A DNA stretch of 64,000 bases, taken from an uncultured Candidatus Saccharibacteria bacterium. GTDB taxonomy: Bacteria; Patescibacteriota; Saccharimonadia; Saccharimonadales; Saccharimonadaceae. Made by a program: the position numbers and the translations under genes. A model generated the notes under the pieces. That model was given only the letters and a program-made list of their open reading frames with translations, made no database searches and was not told where the DNA came from. The stretch lies in assembly GCA_946222005.1 (NCBI GenBank), contig CAMIHP010000004.1:1-64000 (forward strand). The letters run 5' to 3'. Below are positions 31,683 to 40,290 of this stretch, in pieces (position 1 is the stretch's first letter; each line of letters starts with the position of its first letter).

Positions 31683-32032
31683 TAGTATACAAAATACAAG
31701 CATAAAAATAGACCTTCTTTTTGTAAGAAGGTCTACCCCAATCAGGCGGGCGTATTTACAATACGCTTAATCAATTTGATCGCTTATGATTGTACAACAG
31801 TACTTTCGTCTGTACTTCTACTATAGCATCGATAAGCTATTAATATAAGAACCACTAGGGTAGAGAAATATCATTGTGAGACAGTATATTTGTGTAAAGC
31901 TTTGGTTGATTGATGATTTATTAAAATAATCATGTCCTGAGTTGTGCGAAAAAACGCCAGAACCATCGAGATAAATCGATATGTTTTGACATTCTTTTGC
32001 TACCATCGTTCTATAAATATAAATCTATCAAC
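31683..32032. other. Intergenic region between convergent parB and lepB
   Basis: 350 bases containing the terminator at 31709-31735, a second perfect hairpin at 31750-31766 (GCGTATT, loop TAC, AATACGC) and no convincing gene. A 61-codon minus-strand frame (31821-32006) lacks domain or ribosome-site support. Confidence 0.5.
31709..31735 (-). terminator. Rho-independent terminator for lepB (possibly bidirectional)
   Basis: A perfect 11-bp stem, TAGACCTTCTT with AAGAAGGTCTA, around a 5-base loop. In the minus direction it is followed by a T-rich TATTTTTATG, placing it 300 bases after the lepB stop. In the plus direction it lies 27 bases after parB but lacks a T-run. Confidence 0.7.
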
Positions 32033-32635
32033 TTATATCTGAAATCCTTGAACTTTCGTCAACGGCCAGAGTCGCAGGCTAACGGGGCCAATCACATCAT
32101 AGAGTGGCACGGTGCCAAGGCCATTGCGTGAGTCGAGCGAGTAGCTGCCTTGACGGTGATCGCCCGCTACAAAAATCGATCCTTCGGGCACCGTCACCTC
32201 TGTGTCACCACTGGTGGGAGAGCCAGGACCATCCCAGCTGTCGTCTGGGTGAAAGCCCTGTGGATGTTCTTTGTTATAGACAGTCAGCGTCCCATCCTTG
32301 ACAGTAACGCGCTCGCCCGCAAAGGCAATGACCCGCTTGACGAGGTTCATATCCTCGCTGCCTGGGCTGTAGAGCGGGTTCTTGAAGACAATAATTTGCC
32401 CTCGCTTGGGCGTGTATGAGTTGTTCTGCAAATGCGCCATCGTGACGGGCAGGCGATTGACAATCAGCCGGTCGCCGGTGTAGAGCGTCTGCTCCATGCT
32501 CGGGCCAGTCACGCTAAAGCTACGAAATACAAAGGTGTTGATAAGGAGTGTGCCAACAATGACGCACACCACAAAAATTACAAAGCCACCGATATCCTTG
32601 AGCCTGGGGTGGCGGGTCAAAAAACTTGCTTCCAT
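32033..32635 (-). CDS. lepB: Signal peptidase I
   Basis: 200 residues. One N-terminal membrane segment (IGGFVIFVVCVIVGTLLINT), then GPSMEQTLYTGDRLIVN (catalytic Ser), LVKRVIAFAGERV (catalytic Lys) and the late FVAGDHRQGSYSLDSRNGLG (GDNRxxSxDSR box, with His for Asn). It cleaves signal peptides on the outer face of the membrane. ATG 32635 is chosen over 32638 because the predicted transcription start (32637) falls inside the first ATG. Confidence 0.93.
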   Translation of the reverse strand: MEASFLTRHPRLKDIGGFVIFVVCVIVGTLLINTFVFRSFSVTGPSMEQTLYTGDRLIVNRLPVTMAHLQNNSYTPKRGQIIVFKNPLYSPGSEDMNLVKRVIAFAGERVTVKDGTLTVYNKEHPQGFHPDDSWDGPGSPTSGDTEVTVPEGSIFVAGDHRQGSYSLDSRNGLGTVPLYDVIGPVSLRLWPLTKVQGFQI

Positions 32636-32643
32636 CATGAAGT

Positions 32644-32652
32644 ATTATATCA
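32644..32652 (-). promoter_or_regulatory. Extended -10 of lepB (leaderless)
   Basis: TGaTATAAT on the minus strand. The predicted transcription start at 32637 precedes ATG 32635 by 2 bases. Confidence 0.6.
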
Positions 32653-32707
32653 CTAATTGCAGGCAGAGGGGAGGAATTGAGAAAAGTTATCTTTCGTCTA
32701 AAAATAT

Positions 32708-33193
32708 TTACTGATACTCAATGCGATCAACGAGCTGTGTATATATGTCTGCAGGAACTCGTCTAACTTTTAAGTCTTGGTCCGGATTGCCACGTGCCGC
32801 AAGACGTGCTGATTGGTCTAGCCACCGTTCTATATCATGTCCAGGCTGAGGTCGTCCGCGATTTAACAAGAGAGGATACTGCATTGCTACATATGCACGA
32901 CAAAGCTCATAGACTGCTCGATCACCATAAGGGGTAGCGGCAATCTGATCCAACGGATATCCAATTTTTTCGCGTATATCGGACGACATGAATGAGAACA
33001 CCTCATTGAATGCGACATGATCTTCTTTCCCTGTTTCTTCTCCAATGGTATCAGCATAAAAAACAGCTATTGCCCGGCGAGGAAACTCTCGCACATCTGG
33101 GTTTTGCTCGTGTATCTCTTTCTGATCTTTGGCGAGGTCGTTGTTTGTTGGTTCTTGGTTAGTTGCCTCAAAGTTTCCGGGTGAAATTGTCAT
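32708..33193 (-). CDS. Hypothetical cytoplasmic protein
   Basis: 161 residues from ATG 33193, which is preceded by AGGAG; the longer frame from 33250 lacks such a site. It has a polar Asn/Gln/Glu-rich N-terminus, then a helical domain with PDVREFPRRAIAVFYADTIG and GDRAVYELCRAYVAMQYPLL. No membrane segment and no recognised family. Confidence 0.55.
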   Translation of the reverse strand: MTISPGNFEATNQEPTNNDLAKDQKEIHEQNPDVREFPRRAIAVFYADTIGEETGKEDHVAFNEVFSFMSSDIREKIGYPLDQIAATPYGDRAVYELCRAYVAMQYPLLLNRGRPQPGHDIERWLDQSARLAARGNPDQDLKVRRVPADIYTQLVDRIEYQ

Positions 33194-33338
33194 AAAAACA
33201 CTCCTGTTTATAAAACATAGAACAATTATTTTAAAGCTAGCGCGATGCAAGATTTTTATGAACTCTGCAAGCGAAAGCTAATATATATATCAATATATGG
33301 AGGTGGAGTCAAGCAGACAGCTATAGAAATTTTATAAA

Positions 33339-33371
33339 GAGAGCAGCTACTCAGAATGAGTAGCTGTTCTC
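33339..33371 (-). terminator. Rho-independent terminator for the 94-residue protein gene
   Basis: A 14-bp stem with one G-T pair (GAGAGCAGCTACTC with GAGTAGCTGTTCTC) around the loop AGAAT. In the minus direction a T-rich TTTATAAAATTT follows. It lies 18 bases after the stop of the minus-strand gene. Confidence 0.75.
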
Positions 33372-33389
33372 GAGCTATGCTGTTTGCTG

Positions 33390-33674
33390 CTATCGATCTA
33401 CTACGATCTTAAAGTAGTCGTGATTAAATGCGCCCTCCTCATCTTCTTCTACAATGGCAACTAAGGTTTCAAGTGTTTTAATTTCTGTTTCTGACAGGTG
33501 CTTGTTTTGCTTAGATAAGTTAGAGGCAACGCAGAGACAAATGTATTCTAACGAAATAGCCCACTCGCCGACCCTGGCGTATTCCCTTGCTTTTTTGGCT
33601 TGCGATTGAGACAAGTAAGGAGATTCGTCAATATAATTGTAAAGTGCTATCGTTTGTTTAACTTGTTCGCTCAT
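33390..33674 (-). CDS. Small helical protein, possibly MafI-like immunity protein
   Basis: 94 residues, all helical: VKQTIALYNYIDESPYLSQS, then AREYARVGEWAISLEYICLC and ETEIKTLETLVAIVEEDEEG. The ARxGEWxxALExIC-type core resembles MafI/colicin-type immunity proteins that neutralise secreted toxins; this rests on pattern only. ATG 33674 is fixed by the leaderless promoter at 33682-33690, and the gene has its own terminator. No toxin gene lies next to it. Confidence 0.55.
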   Translation of the reverse strand: MSEQVKQTIALYNYIDESPYLSQSQAKKAREYARVGEWAISLEYICLCVASNLSKQNKHLSETEIKTLETLVAIVEEDEEGAFNHDYFKIVVDR

Positions 33675-33681
33675 GGATATA

Positions 33682-33690
33682 ATTATAACA
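33682..33690 (-). promoter_or_regulatory. Extended -10 of the 94-residue protein gene (leaderless)
   Basis: TGtTATAAT on the minus strand. The predicted transcription start at 33675 is one base before ATG 33674. Confidence 0.6.
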
Positions 33691-33974
33691 TAAATCGTTA
33701 GTCTGTAGTGCATCGGTTATCTCCTCGGGTTATAAAGATAAGTGTAATTATTTCAGTAACATTCCAGCGGCTCTTATGGGGGCATGTTGCGATATAAAAA
33801 TTATGAAAATATTGTTGAGGTTCGTGTTGTATCGTGATGTCCGTATGCAAAATAGTGCTGCATTGTGCAAATATGTGCTTATACTCCATACGACCACAGT
33901 CTCTCGTGGCATTTTTGGCTTGCAAAGTGCAAGTTTGGGCGCGGTTTCGTATTTATTTTTTGGGGCAGATCCAG

Positions 33975-33980
33975 TATAGT
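33975..33980 (+). promoter_or_regulatory. -10 box of the LCP gene
   Basis: TATAGT without the TG extension. The predicted transcription start at 33987 leaves a 5-base leader to ATG 33992. Confidence 0.5.
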
Positions 33981-33991
33981 AGAGAGAGTTT

Positions 33992-35734
33992 ATGGCGGGT
34001 CGCAATTCGATAGATGGTTTTCGGTCGCAAAGTAGCGGGACGGTGGATAGGCGCCCTCGCTCGCTTCGGCGTGCCGATGGCTCGATGCCGCGGATGGGCC
34101 GCTCGATGACGGGCACGGCTGGCTCTGGCCGCAGCCTGGCCACAGCAGAGCAGCCAAGGAATTATACACCGCGCCGCAGTGCGTCTATCAGCACCAACAA
34201 CCCCAGCAGTAGCCTAACCGACTTCGACATCAATCCAAGCGACAATATATTTGCCGACCTCGAGCAGGGCAGTGGCAAGCGAGGCCGCAAAGGCCGCAAG
34301 AAGCCGCAATCGACGCGGCGCAAATGGATCAAACGCATCATCATCGCTCTCGTCATCATTGGTGTGGGCTTCGGTGGTATGCTGCTGTGGCGGGCCTTTA
34401 TGGCGAGCTCGCATATCTTTAAGGGTGATATCTTTGGCTTGATTCAGCAGAAGGAGCTCAAGGCAGATAGCAATGGCCGGAGTAATATCCTCTTGCTTGG
34501 TACATCGGAGGACGACCCAGGCCACGAGGGCTCGTACCTGACTGATTCCATCATGATCTTGAGTATTAGCCAGAGCAAGAAGGATGCCTATATGATTAGC
34601 ATCCCGCGCGACCTCTACGTCAAATATCGCCGGTCGTGTAACTCAGGCAATGCAGGTAAGATTAATGAGTACTTCAACTGCGTCAATAGCGATTGGTCGA
34701 GCACCGAGGCAGAGGATGAGCGCCAGGCAGCCTCGCGCAAGTTCTTTGGTAATATCGTGGGGCTAGACTTGCAATATAGTGTGCACGTCAACTACACCGT
34801 GCTGCGCGACTTAGTCTCGGCCTTGGGTGGCATCAAAGTGACGATCGAGAGCCGTGACCCTCGTGGCCAGATGGATGGCAACTTCGACTGGAAGTGTCGG
34901 GGTGGAAACCCTCGCGCGAGCCATGCCACGATGGTGAAGAACTGCCCGCCGAATGGTCACTTTATCGACTACCCCAATGGGCCAGTCAATCTCGATGCCG
35001 AGCACGCGCTCTACCTGGCGCAGGCGCGCGGTGCTTCCGGTATATCGTATGGCTTCGAGCAGTCCAACTTCGACCGCGAGAAGAACCAGCAGAAGGTGCT
35101 CGTGGCTATCAAAGAAAAGGCAACGAGCGCTGGCACGCTGACGAACTTTGGTGCGGTGACGGGGATCATTGATGCACTAGGCAAGAACCTCCGTACCAAC
35201 TTTGAGACAAGTGAGATTCGTACACTTATGTCGCTGGGGCAAAATATTAAGAGTGATGCCATTAAGAGCGTAGGCTTGCTCGATACGCCCGTTGGTGACC
35301 TAGTGGTAGCGCAGACGGTTGGTGGTATTAGCTCGGTCGTACCCGCAGCTGGCACATACGATTATAGCCAGATCCAAGCGTACATCAACAAGACACTCAA
35401 TGCCACAGATGTATCTAAGGAGTCGGCCCATGTTGTCGTCCTCAATGCATCAGGCGCATCAGGGGTAGCCAAGCGCGAGGCAGACAAGCTAGAGAAGCTT
35501 GGCATGGTTATTGACAGCATTGATAACGCTCCAAGCAGCGGCAGCGCAGGGAGTAACAAGATCTACCAAGTGGCTGGGAGGGCTAGTGCGCCGAACACGA
35601 AGGCCAAGCTAGAGTCGATCTATCATGCTCAGGCCACCACTGGCACACCACCAGTCGCTACTGGCAGCCGCACACAGTTTGTCGTGGTGGTTGGCCAGTC
35701 TACAACGGGTACTTCGTCGGCAATTAGCGATTAG
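33992..35734 (+). CDS. LytR-CpsA-Psr (LCP) family protein with LytR_C domain
   Basis: 580 residues. A Ser/Arg-rich cytoplasmic N-terminus of about 105 residues, a basic stretch (KRGRKGRKKPQSTRRKWIKR) and a membrane segment (IIIALVIIGVGFGGMLLWRA) precede the extracellular LCP domain. That domain has RSNILLLGTSEDD, LTDSIMILSISQ and MISIPRDLYVKY with the conserved Asp/Arg residues that bind polyprenyl pyrophosphate. The C-terminal LytR_C domain (VVVLNASGASGVAKREADKL) follows. LCP enzymes transfer polyprenyl-linked glycans to peptidoglycan, so this is a natural partner of the polysaccharide locus at 38.9-47.8 kb. Confidence 0.92.
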   Translation: MAGRNSIDGFRSQSSGTVDRRPRSLRRADGSMPRMGRSMTGTAGSGRSLATAEQPRNYTPRRSASISTNNPSSSLTDFDINPSDNIFADLEQGSGKRGRKGRKKPQSTRRKWIKRIIIALVIIGVGFGGMLLWRAFMASSHIFKGDIFGLIQQKELKADSNGRSNILLLGTSEDDPGHEGSYLTDSIMILSISQSKKDAYMISIPRDLYVKYRRSCNSGNAGKINEYFNCVNSDWSSTEAEDERQAASRKFFGNIVGLDLQYSVHVNYTVLRDLVSALGGIKVTIESRDPRGQMDGNFDWKCRGGNPRASHATMVKNCPPNGHFIDYPNGPVNLDAEHALYLAQARGASGISYGFEQSNFDREKNQQKVLVAIKEKATSAGTLTNFGAVTGIIDALGKNLRTNFETSEIRTLMSLGQNIKSDAIKSVGLLDTPVGDLVVAQTVGGISSVVPAAGTYDYSQIQAYINKTLNATDVSKESAHVVVLNASGASGVAKREADKLEKLGMVIDSIDNAPSSGSAGSNKIYQVAGRASAPNTKAKLESIYHAQATTGTPPVATGSRTQFVVVVGQSTTGTSSAISD

Positions 35735-36097
35735 TGAGTGGTCTGATAACGCTGTTTGTGTATAGTTATTTAGACACGTTTTACGACCTTTCTTAAGGAG
35801 TATTCGCTTCATTTCGCTATATTCCCTTGATGAATCGTGACAAGGTTAATACCCTTCACGTATTGACTTGCTCATGCTTATCTAAAAATATCGTTAATAT
35901 CATTGATGATGAAATTACACTTCATTGGAGGAAGAGTGGGTAAGCAGTGTGCGATCTTATGGTGAGGCTCTGCAACTTAGGCGCAGCAATGTAAACTCAA
36001 AACTAACACAATCAGCACAGAGAGTAGAATCGAGAAGGTGGAATTATTCTCGCCCTAGGCTCTTATTTTTTCGCCCAAAATGGTATAATAAAAGGCA
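35735..36097. other. Intergenic region between LCP and a membrane-protein gene
   Basis: 363 bases. Only the extended -10 at its right end (36081-36089) is convincing. A TTGACT near 35869 has no well-spaced -10 partner leading to a gene. No small CDS with a start and ribosome site that I can support. Confidence 0.5.
36081..36089 (+). promoter_or_regulatory. Extended -10 of the polytopic membrane protein gene
   Basis: TGgTATAAT. The predicted transcription start at 36096 is 2 bases before ATG 36098. Confidence 0.65.
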
Positions 36098-36880
36098 ATG
36101 GATTTTTTGCATGGTACACATCGTCAGTCTCGGGTCAGTGAGGTCGTTTATGTGGCGCTCAATCTTGGCCTCGCAACGCTGCTGTTTTTGATCGTCCTAG
36201 AGGTGCAGTCGCCTTGGCTCGCGTTGGCACTGGTGATTGCCAGTAAGTGGCGTGCGCTTGCGGTGCGGCCCCGCTTTTGGCTTGCTAATATTGTGGCAAA
36301 TATGATCGACCTCACGGTGGGTATTAGCGTTGTGATGCTGATGTATGCTGCTAGTGGAGTGATTTGGCTACAGGTTGTCTTGGCGGTGCTGCATGCACTG
36401 TGGCTGGTGGTACTCAAGCCACGGTCGGATCGCCGCTCGGTGGCTATTCAGGCGGGCGTTGGCGTCTTTGTTGGGGCGACTGCTCTTGCTATGAGTTCCT
36501 ATCGATGGGATGCCGCCCTAGTGGTACTACCGCTGTGGGTGCTGGGGTACTGTGCTGCACGGCATGTTCTCGGTAGCTATGAAGAACCACTCACACGTAC
36601 CTACGCACTCATTACTGCGACAGTCTTTGCGGAGCTTGGCTGGGTGAGCTACCACTGGATGTTTGCTTATACCATCTCTGGCCTAGGGGCGATCAAGCTT
36701 GCACAGTTGCCGCTCTTTTTGGTGCTCTTTGGCTTTGTGTGTGAGCGTGCCTATAATAGCTACTACCAGCATGGTGTGGTGCGCGGGGCGGATATCGTCT
36801 TGCCATCGACACTGGCGGTTGGGCTTGTGTTGACGCTTTTGCTGCTGTTTAACAGCCTGAGCGCCACTGGCCTTGCATAG
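36098..36880 (+). CDS. Polytopic membrane protein
   Basis: 260 residues with about seven or eight membrane segments (for example VYVALNLGLATLLFLIVLEV, MIDLTVGISVVMLMYAASGV, WLQVVLAVLHALWLVVLKPR, IVLPSTLAVGLVLTLLLLFN). Short loops, few charged residues, no transport signature I know. It precedes the HtrA gene by 38 bases and may share its transcript. Confidence 0.6.
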   Translation: MDFLHGTHRQSRVSEVVYVALNLGLATLLFLIVLEVQSPWLALALVIASKWRALAVRPRFWLANIVANMIDLTVGISVVMLMYAASGVIWLQVVLAVLHALWLVVLKPRSDRRSVAIQAGVGVFVGATALAMSSYRWDAALVVLPLWVLGYCAARHVLGSYEEPLTRTYALITATVFAELGWVSYHWMFAYTISGLGAIKLAQLPLFLVLFGFVCERAYNSYYQHGVVRGADIVLPSTLAVGLVLTLLLLFNSLSATGLA

Positions 36881-36918
36881 CTGAGGCAAGTGAGAAAAAG
36901 GGTAAAGGGGAAGAGGTT

Positions 36919-38124
36919 ATGAATCAACAACCGCAGATGACAGCGCAAGACCAGCGGGCGGCGCGTGCCATGCGCCACTCAAAAATTATGTCCATTATTG
37001 CAGCGGGCGCACTTGCCCTTGTTTTCGTTGTGGCAATGGCAATGTGGGTTTATTTGCGGGCGATTGATCGCAATGCAACCGTCACTGAGCGCGACCAAGT
37101 CAGCACCGATGGTAACCTCGCTCCCACCGCCGATGAATCTGCAGTAGCTAATGTAGCCGACAAAGCATCAAAGAGCGTCGTGTCTATCATCACTAATATC
37201 GAAGAATCATCATCGCTCCGCACGACCACTCGCCAATCAGCTGCAGCGGGCACTGGCATTATTGTCAGCAAAGATGGTTACATCGTCACGAACAAGCACG
37301 TTGTGTCTAAGGCGAGCTCTATCCGTGTCATTGCTTCGGACGGCACGCGGTATGATGACGTCCGAGTCGTGGGGGAGGACCCACTCAATGACATTGCCTA
37401 CCTCAAGCTCGAGGTGGGTAATACAGTGCTCACGCCACTGTCACTGGGCGATTCAGCAACAGTGCGGGTGGGGCAGTCAGTTGTGGCGATTGGCAACGCA
37501 CTAGGCCGCTACCAAAACACTGTCACCAGCGGTATCATCTCTGGCAAAGGGCGACCTGTCACGGCCTCTACATCGGGCAATAGTACTCAGCGAACGGAGA
37601 GCCTAACTGATCTTATCCAAACCGATGCTGCCGTGAATTCTGGTAATTCTGGTGGGCCATTGCTTAACCGCTCGGGGCAGGTGATTGGCATCAATGTAGC
37701 GGTGGCCACCAACGCCCATGGCATTAGCTTTGCTATTCCTGTCAATGCGATGAAGGGGACGCTCAAGTCGGTTCTGGCGGGCAAAGGCGTGCGCCGAGCC
37801 TACCTTGGGGCGCGCTATGTGATGCTCACGCCGGATGTTGCCAAGCAGGTTGGTGCTTCGGCGAAGGAAGGCGCGTATGTGATGACAAGTGGAGACAAAA
37901 GCGCGATTGTAGCAGGTAGCCCAGCCGACAAAGCTGGCCTCCGTGAGAAGGATGTAATTACCAAGATCAATAGCCTCGTTGTGGGCAAGCAAGGCGACGT
38001 CTCGAGTTTGATTGGCGAATACCAGCCTGGCGACGTCCTCGCCCTCACCATCCTCCGTGACGGCAAAGAGCGCGTCGTACGCGTGACCCTGAGCGAGTAT
38101 CAGGGTGGAGAGAGTGGGGAGTAG
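36919..38124 (+). CDS. HtrA/DegP-like S1C protease with PDZ domain
   Basis: 401 residues. One N-terminal membrane segment (MSIIAAGALALVFVVAMAMW), then the trypsin-like domain: GYIVTNKHVVSKAS (His), DPLNDIAYLKLEV (Asp), AVNSGNSGGPLLNRSG (Ser). A single PDZ domain is at the C-terminus (GSPADKAGLREKDVITKINS). A ribosome site (GGGGAAGAGG) precedes ATG 36919. It is the standard envelope quality-control protease, anchored with its catalytic domain outside. The window's second S1C protease (19.8-22.3 kb) lacks PDZ, so the two probably divide the work. Confidence 0.93.
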   Translation: MNQQPQMTAQDQRAARAMRHSKIMSIIAAGALALVFVVAMAMWVYLRAIDRNATVTERDQVSTDGNLAPTADESAVANVADKASKSVVSIITNIEESSSLRTTTRQSAAAGTGIIVSKDGYIVTNKHVVSKASSIRVIASDGTRYDDVRVVGEDPLNDIAYLKLEVGNTVLTPLSLGDSATVRVGQSVVAIGNALGRYQNTVTSGIISGKGRPVTASTSGNSTQRTESLTDLIQTDAAVNSGNSGGPLLNRSGQVIGINVAVATNAHGISFAIPVNAMKGTLKSVLAGKGVRRAYLGARYVMLTPDVAKQVGASAKEGAYVMTSGDKSAIVAGSPADKAGLREKDVITKINSLVVGKQGDVSSLIGEYQPGDVLALTILRDGKERVVRVTLSEYQGGESGE

Positions 38125-38134
38125 AGCAGAAGGG

Positions 38135-38701
38135 CTATAGCAGGCGCAGTACACGCTTATTGTCCTCGCTACGTCGTATTTCGCTAGTCAGCAGATTAAC
38201 ATCAAACGTGCCGTACTCCATCTCCGACTGAGGTTTGCAGTTGACCCAGTCATCAGTGATACCTTCAACAGTAATGCCGTCAAGAGCAATTCGTCCTGTT
38301 TTCCAGCGCACGCCAGTAGAGTCGAGCGCAAGCATACCTATGTGAGTAACAAATAGAATAATATCCTGATCAACGATTGGCTTTATGGAGACAATACCAT
38401 CATACAGTTCATCTATTTTTGCGAACGACTGAGGATATCGTACATCACAAACATAGAGATCTCCTTGCTCAACGATGCATAACTGCCATGGGTTGGGAGC
38501 TGTAATTATGTCAGTAACAAGACCAGGCGATGCATCACTAGAATGTATACCAAGCGTATAGCTTAGTGTCTCGTCGACCGTGATTCGGTATGGCGTCATA
38601 TAGTCTAAGCCTGTTGGCCCAACCTCATAATCAACACCAGATGAAGGAAGGTCGATTGGTTCGATAGTATAGATGACAGGGAATATGGTATTGAGAGTCA
38701 T
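38135..38701 (-). CDS. Hypothetical beta-rich protein
   Basis: 188 residues, ribosome site AAAGGA before ATG 38701. Almost entirely short beta strands (PWQLCIVEQGDLYVCDVRYP, IVSIKPIVDQDIILFVTHIG, MLALDSTGVRWKTGRIALDG), suggesting a small propeller-like or immunity-type beta protein. Cytoplasmic, no recognised family. It converges on the htrA-type gene with 10 bases between the stops. Confidence 0.55.
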   Translation of the reverse strand: MTLNTIFPVIYTIEPIDLPSSGVDYEVGPTGLDYMTPYRITVDETLSYTLGIHSSDASPGLVTDIITAPNPWQLCIVEQGDLYVCDVRYPQSFAKIDELYDGIVSIKPIVDQDIILFVTHIGMLALDSTGVRWKTGRIALDGITVEGITDDWVNCKPQSEMEYGTFDVNLLTSEIRRSEDNKRVLRLL

Positions 38702-38948
38702 TTTTATCCTTTCTAATGATTCTTTATATTCTTAGAATTGCGTATAAGCATGCTTTATTAATTTATTGTAGCACCTTTGCAGTACGCAAATCTGCTGAAT
38801 TTTCCACAACAATTTATGGTATAACCTCTGTTCTATAAATGTATGATCGCCATATGTTGCAAGATATGCTTGGAGCTCGGCAAAATGTATGCTATAGTCG
38901 AACATAGGTGGGACAAACAATATGAGAACATAACGCACAGGGGGCATT

Positions 38949-39578
38949 GTGGAAACAATCAACTTTTACCAACTAACACGATATTATGCACGAAAGTGGC
39001 CGATGATGATTGTTGCCATTCTCGTTGGTATTGGGCTGGGTGCAGCCTATGTACTGTCTATCCAGCAGCCGCAGTACAAAAGCTCGGCAACGTTGCTCCT
39101 AACAGGGGTAGAGCAGGGTCAAAACACCATTACGCTTACCAACTACACCACGCTCTTTACCTCACGGCGGGTGCTCGATCCGGTAATCGACCGCGCCCAA
39201 TACAAGGGGAGCTACGAGACACTGCTGGCCAACACAACTGCCAAGCACGTAAAGAACACCGACATCATCACTGTCTCGATGAACACTGGCGAACCCAAGA
39301 TGAGCGAAATCTTGCTCAAACAGGCAATTACCGAGTTTGAAAAGCAAACGAAAGCATTGTATGGCAAAACCAAAGTTAGCATCAAAACAGTCGACGCTGT
39401 CAATACGCCAAGCGCACCAGCAAGCATAGGGCTTGGGCAGGCGATGGCACTTGGCGGTGGCGGTGCACTGCTGCTTGCCATCGTAGGATTGTTCTTTGCC
39501 TACGACTACGCGCAGTCGCAGCGCGTGGCCGAAGCAGCCGCTGCAGCCGCACACACAGTTGTCAAGGCCAAGCGCTAG
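38949..39578 (+). CDS. Wzz/YveK-type polysaccharide chain-length regulator
   Basis: 209 residues from a GTG start. The first membrane segment is WPMMIVAILVGIGLGAAYVL. A periplasmic-type domain with YKSSATLLLTGVEQGQNT follows, then a Pro/Gly-containing second segment (ALGGGGALLLAIVGLFFAYD). This is the Wzz topology, shared with the transmembrane activators of BY-kinases; no kinase domain is fused. It opens the polysaccharide locus. Such proteins set chain length or couple polymerisation to export. Confidence 0.85.
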   Translation: METINFYQLTRYYARKWPMMIVAILVGIGLGAAYVLSIQQPQYKSSATLLLTGVEQGQNTITLTNYTTLFTSRRVLDPVIDRAQYKGSYETLLANTTAKHVKNTDIITVSMNTGEPKMSEILLKQAITEFEKQTKALYGKTKVSIKTVDAVNTPSAPASIGLGQAMALGGGGALLLAIVGLFFAYDYAQSQRVAEAAAAAAHTVVKAKR

Positions 39579-39669
39579 CTACACCATTGCACAAAACTTA
39601 TTTTGCTGAAGTATACAGCCGCATGGGTACGCGGCACGATAATAACACAGGGTAACAAGGGGGTATACC

Positions 39670-40290
39670 ATGTATCGGGAATACGGAAAACGCATCGAAG
39701 ATGTGAGCATCGCGCTGGCTGCGCTAGTGATTCTAGGGCTACCAATGCTGCTGGTTGCAGCAGCGATCCGCCTCACATCGAAAGGGCCGGCCTTGTTCCG
39801 CCAGAAGCGCTTCGGCAAAGATAAGCAGTTATTTACAGTTTATAAATTCCGCACTATGTCTACGAAAGCACCAAAGAATATGCCAACCAATAGTTTTACC
39901 AACGCAGATAGCTATATTACACCACTCGGTGGGGTGCTGCGCAAGCTCTCCATTGACGAGCTACCACAGCTACTCAACGTCATCAAAGGCGAGATGAGTA
40001 TCGTTGGGCCGCGGCCCGTCATTAAGACAGAGAAAAAGCTTATTAACCTGCGCCAAAAATACCAGGCTAATTCCGTCAAGCCAGGCATCACTGGCTGGGC
40101 GCAGGTAAATGGCCGCGACGACCTAGATGACCAGCGCAAAGCCGAGATGGACGGTGAGTATGTGCAGCGGCTGAGCTTCCTGACCGATGTTAAGATCATG
40201 ATAAAGACGATTGGAGCGGTTTTGATGATGAGTGGCCACACAGAGGGAAGTGAGCGGACAGTAACAGGAGTCGATAATGCCCTCGAATAA
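39670..40290 (+). CDS. Undecaprenyl-phosphate sugar phosphotransferase (priming transferase)
   Basis: 206 residues. One N-terminal membrane segment (VSIALAALVILGLPMLLVAA), then the bacterial sugar transferase core: GPALFRQKRFGKD, VYKFRTMSTKAP, LSIDELPQLLNVIKGEMSIV, GPRP and KPGITGWAQVNGRD. It is the short WcaJ/PglC-like form. It transfers a sugar-1-phosphate to undecaprenyl phosphate, the first step of repeat-unit assembly. It overlaps the next glycosyltransferase by 14 bases. Confidence 0.92.
   Translation: MYREYGKRIEDVSIALAALVILGLPMLLVAAAIRLTSKGPALFRQKRFGKDKQLFTVYKFRTMSTKAPKNMPTNSFTNADSYITPLGGVLRKLSIDELPQLLNVIKGEMSIVGPRPVIKTEKKLINLRQKYQANSVKPGITGWAQVNGRDDLDDQRKAEMDGEYVQRLSFLTDVKIMIKTIGAVLMMSGHTEGSERTVTGVDNALE

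Noticed and set aside
31821..32006. 61-codon minus-strand frame between parB and lepB
   Set aside because: No ribosome site, no domain, Ser/Asn-rich random-like composition.
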